Under the pieces are notes generated by a model, which was given only the letters and a program-made list of their open reading frames with translations, was not told the DNA's origin and made no database searches. A stretch of 64,000 nt of DNA, from the NCBI RefSeq assembly GCF_000281955.1, contig NZ_AKKF01000167.1:22705-86704 (forward strand). Direction: 5' to 3'. The stretch comes from Caulobacter sp. AP07 (lineage in GTDB: Bacteria; Pseudomonadota; Alphaproteobacteria; Caulobacterales; Caulobacteraceae). Both the position numbers and the translations under genes were made by a program. How positions within the stretch are numbered: the stretch's first letter is position 1; every line of letters starts with the position of its first letter. Positions 42,836 through 51,568 of the stretch are shown here, piece by piece.

Positions 42836-43993
42836 GTGGCGCCGACATTCACCAAGGATCTGTTCACGGCCGAGGCGCTGCGAGATCCCTTCCCGCTCTA
42901 CCGCGAGATTCGCGATCTTGGACCGGTTGTGAAGCTGGAGGATCCCGACGTCTACGCGCTGGCGCGTTTCGAGGACGTTCAGCGGGCCTTGCGAACGCCG
43001 GAGATCCTGGTGTCGGGCCGAGGGGTCGGGTTCAACGACATCTCCAACAGCCGGCCGCCGACGATCATCAATTCCGACGGCGAGCGGCACCGGCGTGTCC
43101 GGGCCCCGATGGCCAAACAGATCATGCCCGCCGAACTCAAACAGCACCGGGCCCAACTGCGCGAATGCATAGCCGCGCAGATCGCCCTGGTTCGTGACGG
43201 CGGGTGGGTCGACGGCGTCCGGGCCGTGGCGCAGCATCTGCCGTTGACGGCGATCTCCCACATGGTGGGTCTGCCCGAAGCTGGTCGGGACAACATGCTT
43301 CGCTGGGCGTCCGCGGCCTTCAACGTCGTGGGCCCCCGGCTGGACAATCTCGCGACCGACCTGGCGGTCATGGCCGAAGCCCGCCAGTACATGCTCGACG
43401 TCGACCCGGCCGACCTTGGCCAGGGCAGTTGGGCGGCCTATCTGTTCGAGGCGGCCCAGGCCGGCAAGCTGTCCCTTGAGGAAGCCCGCGGGGCCCTGTC
43501 CGGCTTCATCATCCCCAGCCTGGACACCACGATCTACGCCCAGGGCAATCTGCTCTACAATCTTGGCGCCCATCGCGACCAATGGGACGCCCTCAAGCGC
43601 AACCCCGACCTGATCGGCAACGCGGTCGTCGAGAGCGTCCGTCACAGCGCGGTCGTGCGCTGGTTCTCGCGCGTCGCGGCCAAGGACTATGCGGTGGGCG
43701 AGGTGATCGTCCCGGAAGGAGCCCGCGTGATGCTGATGTACGGATCGGCCAACCGCGACGAGCGCCGGTACGCCGAGCCCGACCGCTTTGACGTGACGCG
43801 CAGCGCCACCGACCAGTTGGGCTGGGGCACCGGACCCCACATGTGCGCCGGGATGCACCTGGCCAAGATGGAGATGGAGGTGCTCCTGGAGGTCCTCGTC
43901 GAACAGGTCGATTGGATCGAGGTCGGCGCCCCCACCATCGGCGTCAGTCAAGGCCTCTATGGCTATGACGCGTTGCCGCTTCGCCTCCATTGA
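42836..43993 (+). CDS. cytochrome P450
   Basis: This 385-residue soluble P450 starts with GTG 42836, five bases after GGGAGG. Its heme-binding loop WGTGPHMCAG puts the thiolate Cys337 in the usual place, with Trp instead of the normal Phe. The K-helix ExxR is ESVR at 266-269. The I-helix reads IPSLDTTI, so the usual Ala-Gly before Asp-Thr-Thr is Pro-Ser-Leu. It lies 89 bp after the deacetylase-like gene in the same direction and may share its transcript. It needs a ferredoxin and reductase. The ferredoxin at 6232 is the only one seen. The substrate is unknown. Confidence 0.93.
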   Translation: MAPTFTKDLFTAEALRDPFPLYREIRDLGPVVKLEDPDVYALARFEDVQRALRTPEILVSGRGVGFNDISNSRPPTIINSDGERHRRVRAPMAKQIMPAELKQHRAQLRECIAAQIALVRDGGWVDGVRAVAQHLPLTAISHMVGLPEAGRDNMLRWASAAFNVVGPRLDNLATDLAVMAEARQYMLDVDPADLGQGSWAAYLFEAAQAGKLSLEEARGALSGFIIPSLDTTIYAQGNLLYNLGAHRDQWDALKRNPDLIGNAVVESVRHSAVVRWFSRVAAKDYAVGEVIVPEGARVMLMYGSANRDERRYAEPDRFDVTRSATDQLGWGTGPHMCAGMHLAKMEMEVLLEVLVEQVDWIEVGAPTIGVSQGLYGYDALPLRLH

Positions 43994-44199
43994 CGGCCGG
44001 AGCGGCCCGTTTGGGGCGCGACGGCCCCCTGCCCGTCTTCATCGGGAGGGCCTTCGACCCGCCGCGCGCCCGGGATCCGCTCATGAATTCCAAGCTCCAT
44101 CCTTCCGCCGCCGCGGCGCTCCAGGGCCTCACGACGCGGGACGAGGTCGATGTGGCCAACCGGGCGAGGTTCGGTCAACGCGTCAGCGCCTGCTTGCGC

Positions 44200-45006
44200 C
44201 TAGAGAGGCGATTTCACCCCCACGCCGATTGCCATTTCGATACGGCGAGCCGCGCGCTTCAAGACCGGCAGCACTTCCCGCTCCAGCGCCGGGACGCTGC
44301 GACGCCCCGCATGACTGGATACGTTGATCGCCGCGACGACCCGGCCCGACCGCTCCCGCAGAGGCACCGCGATCGAAATCAGGCCAAGTTCCAACTCCTG
44401 GTCGGTCACCGCATAACCTCGGATCTTGATCGTTTTAAGCTCGTCCCGGAGCCGTTCGGGCTCGACGAGCGTATTGGGCGTGAGTCGCTCGAAGGGGGCG
44501 GCGGAGAGACGGCGCTCCACCTCCGCATCGGGAAGATCGGCCAGCATCACGCGCCCCATCGAACTGAACAGGGCGGGCAATCGGCTGCCGACATGGAGGC
44601 CCACCGTCATGATGCGATTGGCGGCGACACGGCTGACATAGACGATATCGTCTCCGTCCAGGACGCTCGCCGAGCAGCTTTCGCCAATCTGCCGCACGAC
44701 CTCGGTCAGTTCGATCTGGGCTTGGTCCCAAAAGGCCAGGGTCGAAAGATAGGCGAAACCCAGATCCAGCACCTTGGGGGTCAGCCAGAAGTTCTTGCCG
44801 TCGGTGGCCGCATAGCCGTCGACGACAAAGGTCAGGAGGAAGCGCCGCGCGGCGGCTCGGGCCAAACCGGTGCGCGCGGCGACCTCCGTCAGCGTCATCC
44901 TCGGCGTATCGGCCTCGAAGGCCCTCAGGACGCCGAGGCCTCGCGACAGGGTCTGAGCGTAATCGCGCCGGTTTTGATCTTCGAAATCGCTCAGGGACAG
45001 CTCCAT
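44200..45006 (-). CDS. IclR-family transcriptional regulator (pca-type)
   Basis: This 268-residue protein has an N-terminal winged helix (residues 18-75, RGLGVLRAFEADTPRMTLTEVAART, ARRFLLTFVVDGYA) and a C-terminal GAF-like effector domain, the PcaR/PobR layout. It is divergent from pcaI. A 24-bp palindrome starts only 8 bp before its start codon, so it would repress itself. Effectors of relatives are protocatechuate or beta-ketoadipate. Whether it activates or represses the pca operon cannot be told from sequence. There is no Shine-Dalgarno before its ATG, which fits weak translation of a regulator. Confidence 0.92.
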   Translation of the reverse strand: MELSLSDFEDQNRRDYAQTLSRGLGVLRAFEADTPRMTLTEVAARTGLARAAARRFLLTFVVDGYAATDGKNFWLTPKVLDLGFAYLSTLAFWDQAQIELTEVVRQIGESCSASVLDGDDIVYVSRVAANRIMTVGLHVGSRLPALFSSMGRVMLADLPDAEVERRLSAAPFERLTPNTLVEPERLRDELKTIKIRGYAVTDQELELGLISIAVPLRERSGRVVAAINVSSHAGRRSVPALEREVLPVLKRAARRIEMAIGVGVKSPL

Positions 45007-45013
45007 TTGTACG

Positions 45014-45037
45014 CTATGCGCACATTAGTGCGCATAG
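45014..45037. promoter_or_regulatory. predicted IclR operator palindrome
   Basis: CTATGCGCAC-ATTA-GTGCGCATAG: two perfect 10-bp arms and a four-base spacer, 8 bp before the IclR start and 154 bp before pcaI. It is the strongest palindrome in the window. Confidence 0.8.
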
Positions 45038-45191
45038 TTGACGTCGGTGCAAGTCCGCCGTTACATTCGGCCACGAGGGGCGCGCCAAGAATGTCCGCCG
45101 CGAGGAAACCCGTCGACGCCGACAAAGGCTGGTTTGCTGCCTTGCCAGGTCGCCCACGCTTGCGGCTCGACGACCGCTGAAGGCTTGATCC

Positions 45192-45908
45192 ATGAGTTCA
45201 AAGATTTTCCAGAGCGCCGCCGCGGCCCTGGAGGGCGTCGTCTTCGACGGCATGACCTTGATGTCGGGAGGCTTTGGCCTGTCGGGCAATCCCGAGACCC
45301 TGATCCCGGCCTTGAAGGACACCGGCGTGAAGGGTCTGACCGTGATCAGCAACAACTGCGGGGCCGATGGCTTTGGCCTGTGGATGCTGCTGAACAACGG
45401 CCAGATCCGGAAGATGATCTCCAGCTATGTTGGCGAGAACAAGTTGTTCGAGCAGCTCTATCTGTCGGGCGAGCTGGAACTGGAGCTGAACCCGCAGGGC
45501 ACTCTGGCCGAGCGCATCCGGGCCGGCGGCGCCGGCATCCCGGCCTTCTATACCAAGACCGGCGTCGGCACGGTGGTGGCCGAGGGCAAGCCAGTCGAAG
45601 AGTTCGAGGGCGAGGACTACGTCCGCGAGACCTGGCTGCGCGCCGACCTCGCCATCATCAAGGCCTGGAAGGCCGATCCGGAGGGCAATCTGATGTTCCG
45701 GATGACGGCCCGCAACTTCAATCCCGTGATGGCCACGGCCGGCAAGGTCACCATCGTCGAGGTCGAGGAGATCGTCGAGGCGGGCGAGCTGGACGCCAAT
45801 GCGATCCATACGCCGGGCATCTATGTCGACCGCATCATCCTCTCGACGATCAACGAGAAGCGCATCGAGAAGCTGACCACCCGCCCGCGTGAAACGGAGG
45901 CGCTCTGA
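45192..45908 (+). CDS. pcaI: 3-oxoadipate CoA-transferase, subunit A
   Basis: This 238-residue subunit has the [14 protein letters not shown] coenzyme-binding loop near residues 25-38, then [16 protein letters not shown], matching the alpha subunits of 3-oxoacid/3-oxoadipate CoA-transferases. With PcaJ it moves CoA from succinyl-CoA to beta-ketoadipate. The last base of its stop codon TGA is the first base of the pcaJ start ATG, so the two genes overlap by one base. The operon promoter is near the IclR palindrome, and the ribosome binding site is AAGG nine bases before the ATG. The assignment to pca rather than another 3-oxoacid pair follows from the genes downstream. Confidence 0.95.
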   Translation: MSSKIFQSAAAALEGVVFDGMTLMSGGFGLSGNPETLIPALKDTGVKGLTVISNNCGADGFGLWMLLNNGQIRKMISSYVGENKLFEQLYLSGELELELNPQGTLAERIRAGGAGIPAFYTKTGVGTVVAEGKPVEEFEGEDYVRETWLRADLAIIKAWKADPEGNLMFRMTARNFNPVMATAGKVTIVEVEEIVEAGELDANAIHTPGIYVDRIILSTINEKRIEKLTTRPRETEAL

Positions 45909-46555
45909 TGGCCTGGACCCGCGACGAGATGGCGGCCCGCGCCGCCCGCGAGCTGCAGGACGGCTTCTACGTGAACCTGGGCATCGGCATCCCGACCCTG
46001 GTGGCCAACCACATCCCGGACGGCGTGCACGTCACCCTGCAGAGCGAGAACGGCATGCTGGGCATGGGCCCCTTCCCCTATGAAGGCGAGGCCGATCCCG
46101 ACCTGATCAACGCCGGCAAACAGACCATCACCAAGCTGCCGACCTCCAGCTTCTTCGACAGCGCCCAGAGCTTCGCCATGATCCGTGGCGGCCACATCGA
46201 CCTGACGGTGCTGGGCGCGATGGAGGTCGCCCAGAACGGCGACATCGCCAACTGGACGATCCCCGGCAAGATGGTCAAGGGCATGGGCGGGGCCATGGAC
46301 CTCGTCGCCGGCGTCAAGCGCGTGATCGTGGTCATGGACCATGCCAACAAGGCCGGCCAGAGCAAGGTCCTGAAGCGCTGCGCCTTGCCTCTGACTGGAG
46401 CGGCTTGCGTCGACATGGTCATCACCGACCTCTGCGTATTCGACCTGGACCGCAAGGGCGGCGGCCTCACCCTCATCGCGTTGGCGCCGGGCGTCACGCT
46501 GGACGAGGTCCGGGCCAAGACCCAGGCCGATTTCAACGCGGGAGCCCTCGCATGA
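45908..46555 (+). CDS. pcaJ: 3-oxoadipate CoA-transferase, subunit B
   Basis: This 215-residue subunit carries the catalytic glutamate, Glu47, in [11 protein letters not shown], which forms the CoA thioester intermediate, and the family motif [13 protein letters not shown] near residue 25. It is translated with pcaI through a one-base overlap and with pcaF through an ATGA overlap, so the three are made in a fixed ratio. Together they convert beta-ketoadipate to beta-ketoadipyl-CoA and on to succinyl-CoA plus acetyl-CoA. Confidence 0.96.
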   Translation: MAWTRDEMAARAARELQDGFYVNLGIGIPTLVANHIPDGVHVTLQSENGMLGMGPFPYEGEADPDLINAGKQTITKLPTSSFFDSAQSFAMIRGGHIDLTVLGAMEVAQNGDIANWTIPGKMVKGMGGAMDLVAGVKRVIVVMDHANKAGQSKVLKRCALPLTGAACVDMVITDLCVFDLDRKGGGLTLIALAPGVTLDEVRAKTQADFNAGALA

Positions 46556-47751
46556 CCGCCGCCTATATCTGCGACGGGATCCGCACCCCCTTCGGCCGCT
46601 ACGGCGGGGCCCTGGCCAGGGTGCGGGCCGACGACCTGGCGGCGATCCCGATCAAGGCCCTGAGGGCCCGCCATCCTGATCTCGACTGGAGCGCCGTGGA
46701 CGAGGTCGTGCTCGGCTGCGCCAACCAAGCCGGCGAGGACAACCGCAACGTCGCCCGCATGGCCCTGCTGTTGGCTGGTCTGCCCGAGACCGTGCCGGGT
46801 GTGACCGTAAATCGCCTCTGTGCTTCGGGCCTGGAGGCGGTCGGCTACGCCGCCCGCGCGATCGCCTCGGGCCACAACGACCTCGTGATCGCCGGCGGCG
46901 TCGAGAGCATGAGCCGCGCGCCGTTCGTGATGGGCAAGGCCGACAGCGCCTTCTCGCGCAACGCCGAGATCTTCGACACCACCATCGGCTGGCGGTTCGT
47001 CAATCCGCGCATGCGGGCGGCCTATGGCGTCGACGCCATGCCCGAGACCGCTGAGAACGTCGCCGACGACTTTGGGATCAGTCGCGAGGACCAGGACGCC
47101 TTCGCCCTGCGCAGCCAGCAGCGCGCTCGGATCGCCATCGAGGCCGGCTTCTTCGAAGGCGAGATCGTCACGGTCGAGGTCCCTGGCAAGGGCGGAGCGA
47201 CCTTCGTCGACCGCGATGAACACCCGCGCGCCGCCACCTTGGAGACGCTCGCCAAGCTCAAGCCGGTGGTCCGCGAGGGCGGCACGGTGACCGCCGGCAA
47301 CGCCTCGGGCGTCAACGACGGCGCGGTGGCCCTGGTCATCGCCTCCGAGGACGCCGTCAAGCGCCATGGCCTGACGCCCCGCGCCCGCATCACCGGCTAC
47401 GCCACGGCCGGGGTCGCGCCGCGCGTGATGGGCGTCGGCCCGGTCCCGGCGGTCCGTAAGCTGCTGGCCAAGACCGGCCTTGCCATCGGCGACTTCGACA
47501 CCGTCGAGCTCAACGAAGCCTTCGCCGCCCAGAGCCTGGCGGTCCTCCGTCAGCTAGGCCTGCCCGACGACGGCGCCCACGTGAACCCGAACGGCGGCGC
47601 GATCGCGCTGGGCCATCCGCTGGGCGCGTCCGGCGCCCGCCTGGTGCTGACCGCTCTGCGCCAGCTGGAGGCGACCGGCGGCCGGCGCGGCCTGGCCACC
47701 CTCTGCATCGGCGTCGGCCAGGGCGCGGCCCTGGCCTTCGAGCGCGTCTAG
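46552..47751 (+). CDS. pcaF: 3-oxoadipyl-CoA thiolase
   Basis: This 399-residue thiolase has the nucleophile Cys90 ([13 protein letters not shown]), the conserved [23 protein letters not shown], and the active-site [16 protein letters not shown] with the histidine, then LCIGVGQG with the second cysteine. It splits beta-ketoadipyl-CoA into succinyl-CoA and acetyl-CoA. ATG 46552 overlaps the pcaJ stop by four bases. General acetyl-CoA acetyltransferases look similar, but the place in the pca operon decides the call. Confidence 0.95.
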   Translation: MTAAYICDGIRTPFGRYGGALARVRADDLAAIPIKALRARHPDLDWSAVDEVVLGCANQAGEDNRNVARMALLLAGLPETVPGVTVNRLCASGLEAVGYAARAIASGHNDLVIAGGVESMSRAPFVMGKADSAFSRNAEIFDTTIGWRFVNPRMRAAYGVDAMPETAENVADDFGISREDQDAFALRSQQRARIAIEAGFFEGEIVTVEVPGKGGATFVDRDEHPRAATLETLAKLKPVVREGGTVTAGNASGVNDGAVALVIASEDAVKRHGLTPRARITGYATAGVAPRVMGVGPVPAVRKLLAKTGLAIGDFDTVELNEAFAAQSLAVLRQLGLPDDGAHVNPNGGAIALGHPLGASGARLVLTALRQLEATGGRRGLATLCIGVGQGAALAFERV

Positions 47752-47760
47752 GAGGGCGCG

Positions 47761-48489
47761 ATGACCTTGATCCTGCCCTATGCCCGAGAAGACGCCGGCC
47801 AGCCGCCGTCGCTGCATCCGCCCTATGTTTCCACCGTGCCGCGCTCGCCCCGCCAGCCGTTGGTGCGCATCCCCCAGACCCTGACCGAGCTGACGGGCCC
47901 GGCCGGCTGCTGGGACAACCTGATGGGCGAGTCCCTGTTCGACTTGACCGATCAGCACCTTGCGCGCCCCCTAGGGCAGCGGATCGTCGTCGCCGGGCGG
48001 GTGCTCGATGAGCAGGGCCGCCCGGTCCGGGGCACGGTGATGGAGATCTGGCAGGCCAACGCCGCCGGCCGCTACATCCACAAGAAAGACCAGTGGGACG
48101 CCCCGCACGACCCCAATTTCACCGGCGCGGGCCGCGTCATCACCGACGACGAGGGCCGATACAGGTTCGTGACCGTACGGCCCGGGGCCTATCCGTGGGG
48201 CAACCACCACAACGCCTGGCGCCCTTCCCACATCCACCTGTCGCTGCTGGGCCCGGCCTTCGCCACGCGCCTGGTCACCCAGATGTACTTCCCCGACGAT
48301 CCGCTGATCGAGATCGACCCGATCGCCAACGCCGTGCCCTCGCCCTACCGTCAGCGCCTGGTCTCGCGGTTCGACATCGAAACCACGCAGCCCGACTGGG
48401 CCCTGGGCTATCTGTTCGACGTGGTGCTTCGGGGCCGCGGCGCCACGCCGCTAGACCCAGAATATGGCGAGGACGACCATCATGACTGA
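47761..48489 (+). CDS. pcaH: protocatechuate 3,4-dioxygenase, beta subunit
   Basis: This 242-residue iron(III) subunit has ligands Tyr105 (AAGRYIHKK), Tyr144 (PGAYPWGN), and His157 and His159 (RPSHIHLSL), in the spacing of the Pseudomonas enzyme. It opens the protocatechuate ring between the two hydroxyl groups, giving 3-carboxy-cis,cis-muconate. It begins nine bases after the pcaF stop. Its stop lies inside the first codons of pcaG (8-base overlap). Confidence 0.97.
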   Translation: MTLILPYAREDAGQPPSLHPPYVSTVPRSPRQPLVRIPQTLTELTGPAGCWDNLMGESLFDLTDQHLARPLGQRIVVAGRVLDEQGRPVRGTVMEIWQANAAGRYIHKKDQWDAPHDPNFTGAGRVITDDEGRYRFVTVRPGAYPWGNHHNAWRPSHIHLSLLGPAFATRLVTQMYFPDDPLIEIDPIANAVPSPYRQRLVSRFDIETTQPDWALGYLFDVVLRGRGATPLDPEYGEDDHHD

Positions 48490-49177
48490 GCAGGTCAATC
48501 CCGCTCCGCGCCTGGACAACCAGGACCCCGGCCTGTTTGGTCAGACTCCGTCCCAGACCGTTGGTCCGTTCTTCCACTACAGCCTACCGTGGAAGGGTGG
48601 CGCCGACCTGGTCGGCCAGTCCGACATGGGCGCGCGGCCTGAACTGTTCCCCGAGGATCATGACGTCCTCAATCTGTCGCCGCCGCGCGGCGCGATCCGC
48701 GGCGAGACGATCATCCTCGAGGGCGTGGTCTGCGACGCCGACGGCAAGCCCGTGCCCGACGCCATGATCGAGATCTGGCAGGCCAACGCCGCGGGCCGCT
48801 ATGCCAGCCCCGACGACGACCGCACCGACATCCCGCTGGACGAGGGCTTCATCGGCTTTGGCCGCGCGGCGACCAGCGAGGAGGGCTTCTATCGCTTCAG
48901 GACCGTGCTGCCCGGCGCCGTCCCTGGTCCCGGCGACAGCCTGCAGGCCCCGCACATCGCCGTCGGCGTCTTTGCTCGCGGCGTTCTCAAACGCCTGGCG
49001 ACGCGCGTCTATTTCGCGGGCCAGGACGCCAACGCGACCGATCCGATCTTGGCCCTGGTCCCGGCCGAACGCCGCCACACCCTGATCGCCCGCGAGGCGC
49101 CGGACAAGGATGGCGGCGTCTGGCGCTTCGACATCGTCTTGCAAGGCGAGGGCGAAACCGTCTTCTTCGACATCTGA
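48482..49177 (+). CDS. pcaG: protocatechuate 3,4-dioxygenase, alpha subunit
   Basis: This 231-residue structural partner of PcaH has TPSQTVGPFFHYSL at 28-41 and shares the fold (EIWQANAAGRYASPD) but lacks the iron-binding tyrosine-histidine set in full, as expected for the alpha subunit. It forms the alternating alpha-beta protomer that shapes the active site. ATG 48482 overlaps the pcaH reading frame by 8 bases, and a longer frame from 48464 is unlikely. Confidence 0.96.
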   Translation: MTEQVNPAPRLDNQDPGLFGQTPSQTVGPFFHYSLPWKGGADLVGQSDMGARPELFPEDHDVLNLSPPRGAIRGETIILEGVVCDADGKPVPDAMIEIWQANAAGRYASPDDDRTDIPLDEGFIGFGRAATSEEGFYRFRTVLPGAVPGPGDSLQAPHIAVGVFARGVLKRLATRVYFAGQDANATDPILALVPAERRHTLIAREAPDKDGGVWRFDIVLQGEGETVFFDI

Positions 49178-49184
49178 CGCTGGA

Positions 49185-50348
49185 ATGGAGTCACCCGCCT
49201 TGTCCGCCTTGCTGCGCGACCGCCCCGCCTCGACGCCAGCCATGCTGGCGGCGTTCGGCGACGAGGCCCTGCTGCGCGCCGCCTTGAGCTTCGAAGCCGC
49301 CCTGGCCCGCGCCCAGGCCGATGTCGGCCTGATCCCGGCCTCGGCGGCCGAGACGATCGCGGCGGCGTGCGTGCGGCTTCCGGACGTCGAGGCCCTGGCC
49401 GAGGCCGCGGCCCATGCCGGGACCCTGGCGATCCCGCTGGTCGCGGTCATCCGTGAACGGATCGTAGATCCCGAGGTCGCCAAGCTGGTCCACAAGGGCG
49501 CGACCAGCCAGGACCTGGCCGACACCGCCCTGATGCTGCAGGCCAAGGCCGGCGCCGCTCTGATCGTCGAGGAGGCCCAGCGCCTCGCCGGCGCCCTGGC
49601 GATCCTGGCCGAAACCCACGCGGCCACGCCCATGCTGGGCCGCACCCTGCTGCAAGCCGCCCTGCCGATCACCTTCGGCCTCAAGGTCTCCGGCTGGCTG
49701 CAGGGCGTGGCCGGCGCCTTGGCGAGGTTCGAGCGGGAGACCTCGGCCATCCAACTGCAGTTGGGCGGCGCCGCCGGTTCCTTGGCCGGACTGGACGGTC
49801 GGGCGGCGGCGGTGACCGCGCGGCTGGCCGCCCTGCTCGACCTGCCGGCCGCCTCGACGCCCTGGCACGCGCGGCGCGAGGGTTTGGCGGGCCTGGCGTC
49901 CAGCCTGGCGATCCTGGTCGGCGCGGTCGGCAAGATCGCCGGTGACGTCGCCCTGCTGGCGCAAGGCGAGGTGGCCGAGGCGTTCGAACCGCGCGTTGAA
50001 GGCCGAGGCGGCTCCTCGGCCATGGCGCACAAGCGCAATCCGACCGGCTGCCAGGTCGCCCTGAGCGCCGCCCTCCGCGCCCCGCATCTGGCCGCCACGA
50101 TCGTCGCCGCCTTGCCGCAAGCGCATGAGCGCGGCCTTGGCGGTTGGCAGGTCGAGGCGCCGGTGCTGGCCGACCTCTTCCAACTGACCCACGGCGCCCT
50201 GGCCGCCATGGCCCCGGTGATCGAAGGCCTCGAAGTCGACACCGACCGCATGGCCGCCAATCTCGCGGTGGCCGGCGTCGGCGCCGATACCGGCGAATCC
50301 GAAGCGCTGGTCGCCCGGGCGCTCGCCGTCTACCGAAAGGACCGCTGA
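49185..50348 (+). CDS. pcaB: 3-carboxy-cis,cis-muconate cycloisomerase
   Basis: This 387-residue fumarase/aspartase-superfamily enzyme has the SSAMAHKRNPTGCQ signature (GRGGSSAMAHKRNP) that donates the catalytic loop, and HKGATSQDLADTA as the first conserved block. It turns 3-carboxymuconate into gamma-carboxymuconolactone. It is shorter than the Pseudomonas enzyme (about 450) and closer to the 350-residue alphaproteobacterial forms. It ends in a TGATG overlap with pcaL. Start MESPALSALL was preferred to the 25-residue-longer frame. Confidence 0.95.
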   Translation: MESPALSALLRDRPASTPAMLAAFGDEALLRAALSFEAALARAQADVGLIPASAAETIAAACVRLPDVEALAEAAAHAGTLAIPLVAVIRERIVDPEVAKLVHKGATSQDLADTALMLQAKAGAALIVEEAQRLAGALAILAETHAATPMLGRTLLQAALPITFGLKVSGWLQGVAGALARFERETSAIQLQLGGAAGSLAGLDGRAAAVTARLAALLDLPAASTPWHARREGLAGLASSLAILVGAVGKIAGDVALLAQGEVAEAFEPRVEGRGGSSAMAHKRNPTGCQVALSAALRAPHLAATIVAALPQAHERGLGGWQVEAPVLADLFQLTHGALAAMAPVIEGLEVDTDRMAANLAVAGVGADTGESEALVARALAVYRKDR

Positions 50349-51535
50349 TGCCCTTCGCCACCTCGCACGGGGCCCGGATCTACTGGCGGGCGGACGGCGC
50401 GGCCGACAAGCCGGCCCTAGTGTTGCTGACTTCGATCGGCACGGACCTGTCGCTGTACGACCCGGTCGTCCCGCTGCTGACACCGGATTTCCGTGTGCTG
50501 CGCCTGGACACGCGTGGTCACGGCGCCTCCGACGCTCCGGCAGGCGACTACAGCCTCGATCTCCTGGCCTATGACGTGCTGGCGGTGATGGACGCGGCGC
50601 GGGTCGAGAAGGCCAGCCTGTGCGGCACCTCGCTGGGCGCCATGATCGCCATGGCCCTAGCGCCCAAGGCGCCCGAGCGGGTCGAGGCGTTGATCCTGGC
50701 CTGCACCTCGCCGGCCATGGACCCAGCCGTCTGGGATCAGCGCCTGGCCTTGATCCGCGCCGAAGGCCTCGCGGCCATCGTCGAGGCCGTGCTGGGCCGC
50801 TTCTTCTCCGACGGCTTCAGCGGCCAGCATCCCGAGATCATCGACACGGTGCGCGCCGGAATTCTGGCCCAGAGTCCCGACGGCTACTGCGGCTGCGGCG
50901 CGGCGATCCGCGACATGGCCCTGTTGGACGACCTGCCGGCCATCACCGCTCCAACCTTGGTGCTGACCGGCGCCAAGGACGCGGCGACGCCGTTCGAAGG
51001 CCACGGCGAGCGAATCGTCGCCGCCATCCCCGGCGCCCGCCACGCCGTGGTCGACGGCGCCCACCTGCCCAGCCTGGAGGCGCCGGCCGCCTTGGCTGAC
51101 GCCGTGCGTGGCTTCCTGACCGAGGTGCTTCACGGAACCGCCGTGCGGGACGCCAAGGACGTCCTGTTCGAGGCCGGCCTCGTCACCCGACGCAAGGTCC
51201 TGGGCGAGGCCTGGGTCGACCGCTCACTGGCCAATCGCTCGGCCTTCACCGCCGACTACCAGGCGATGATCACCCGCTATGCCTGGAACGAGATCTGGGG
51301 GCGCCCGGGACTGGACCATCGCACCCGTCGGCTGCTGGTGCTGGCGATCTGCGCCAGCCTGGCCCGGTGGGAGGAGTTTCGCCTTCACGTCCAGGCTGGT
51401 CTCGAACAGGGCGGCTTCACCCAGGACGAGCTCAAGGAGGTGCTGATGCAGATCGCCATCTACGCCGGCGTGCCGGCGGCCAACACCGCCTTCACCGAGG
51501 CGGCCGAGATCATCGCGGCGCTGGAACGGCGCTAG
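50348..51535 (+). CDS. pcaL: fused 3-oxoadipate enol-lactonase and 4-carboxymuconolactone decarboxylase
   Basis: This 395-residue protein has two parts. The first, to about residue 260, is an alpha/beta-hydrolase with nucleophile Ser95 in LCGTSLGAM, acidic and histidine residues in the usual order (GAKDAATP, GAHLPSLE), that is PcaD. The second part, from about 265, is the PcaC-type decarboxylase: ITRYAWNEIWGRPGLDHRTR and VQAGLEQGGFTQDELKEVLMQ. The fusion makes the two successive steps, loss of CO2 and lactone opening, on one chain. It is the last gene of the operon and is followed convergently by the alcohol dehydrogenase. Confidence 0.95.
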   Translation: MPFATSHGARIYWRADGAADKPALVLLTSIGTDLSLYDPVVPLLTPDFRVLRLDTRGHGASDAPAGDYSLDLLAYDVLAVMDAARVEKASLCGTSLGAMIAMALAPKAPERVEALILACTSPAMDPAVWDQRLALIRAEGLAAIVEAVLGRFFSDGFSGQHPEIIDTVRAGILAQSPDGYCGCGAAIRDMALLDDLPAITAPTLVLTGAKDAATPFEGHGERIVAAIPGARHAVVDGAHLPSLEAPAALADAVRGFLTEVLHGTAVRDAKDVLFEAGLVTRRKVLGEAWVDRSLANRSAFTADYQAMITRYAWNEIWGRPGLDHRTRRLLVLAICASLARWEEFRLHVQAGLEQGGFTQDELKEVLMQIAIYAGVPAANTAFTEAAEIIAALERR

Positions 51536-51568
51536 GCCGAGCCCTGCGGCCGAGAACGGGCGACAGCC

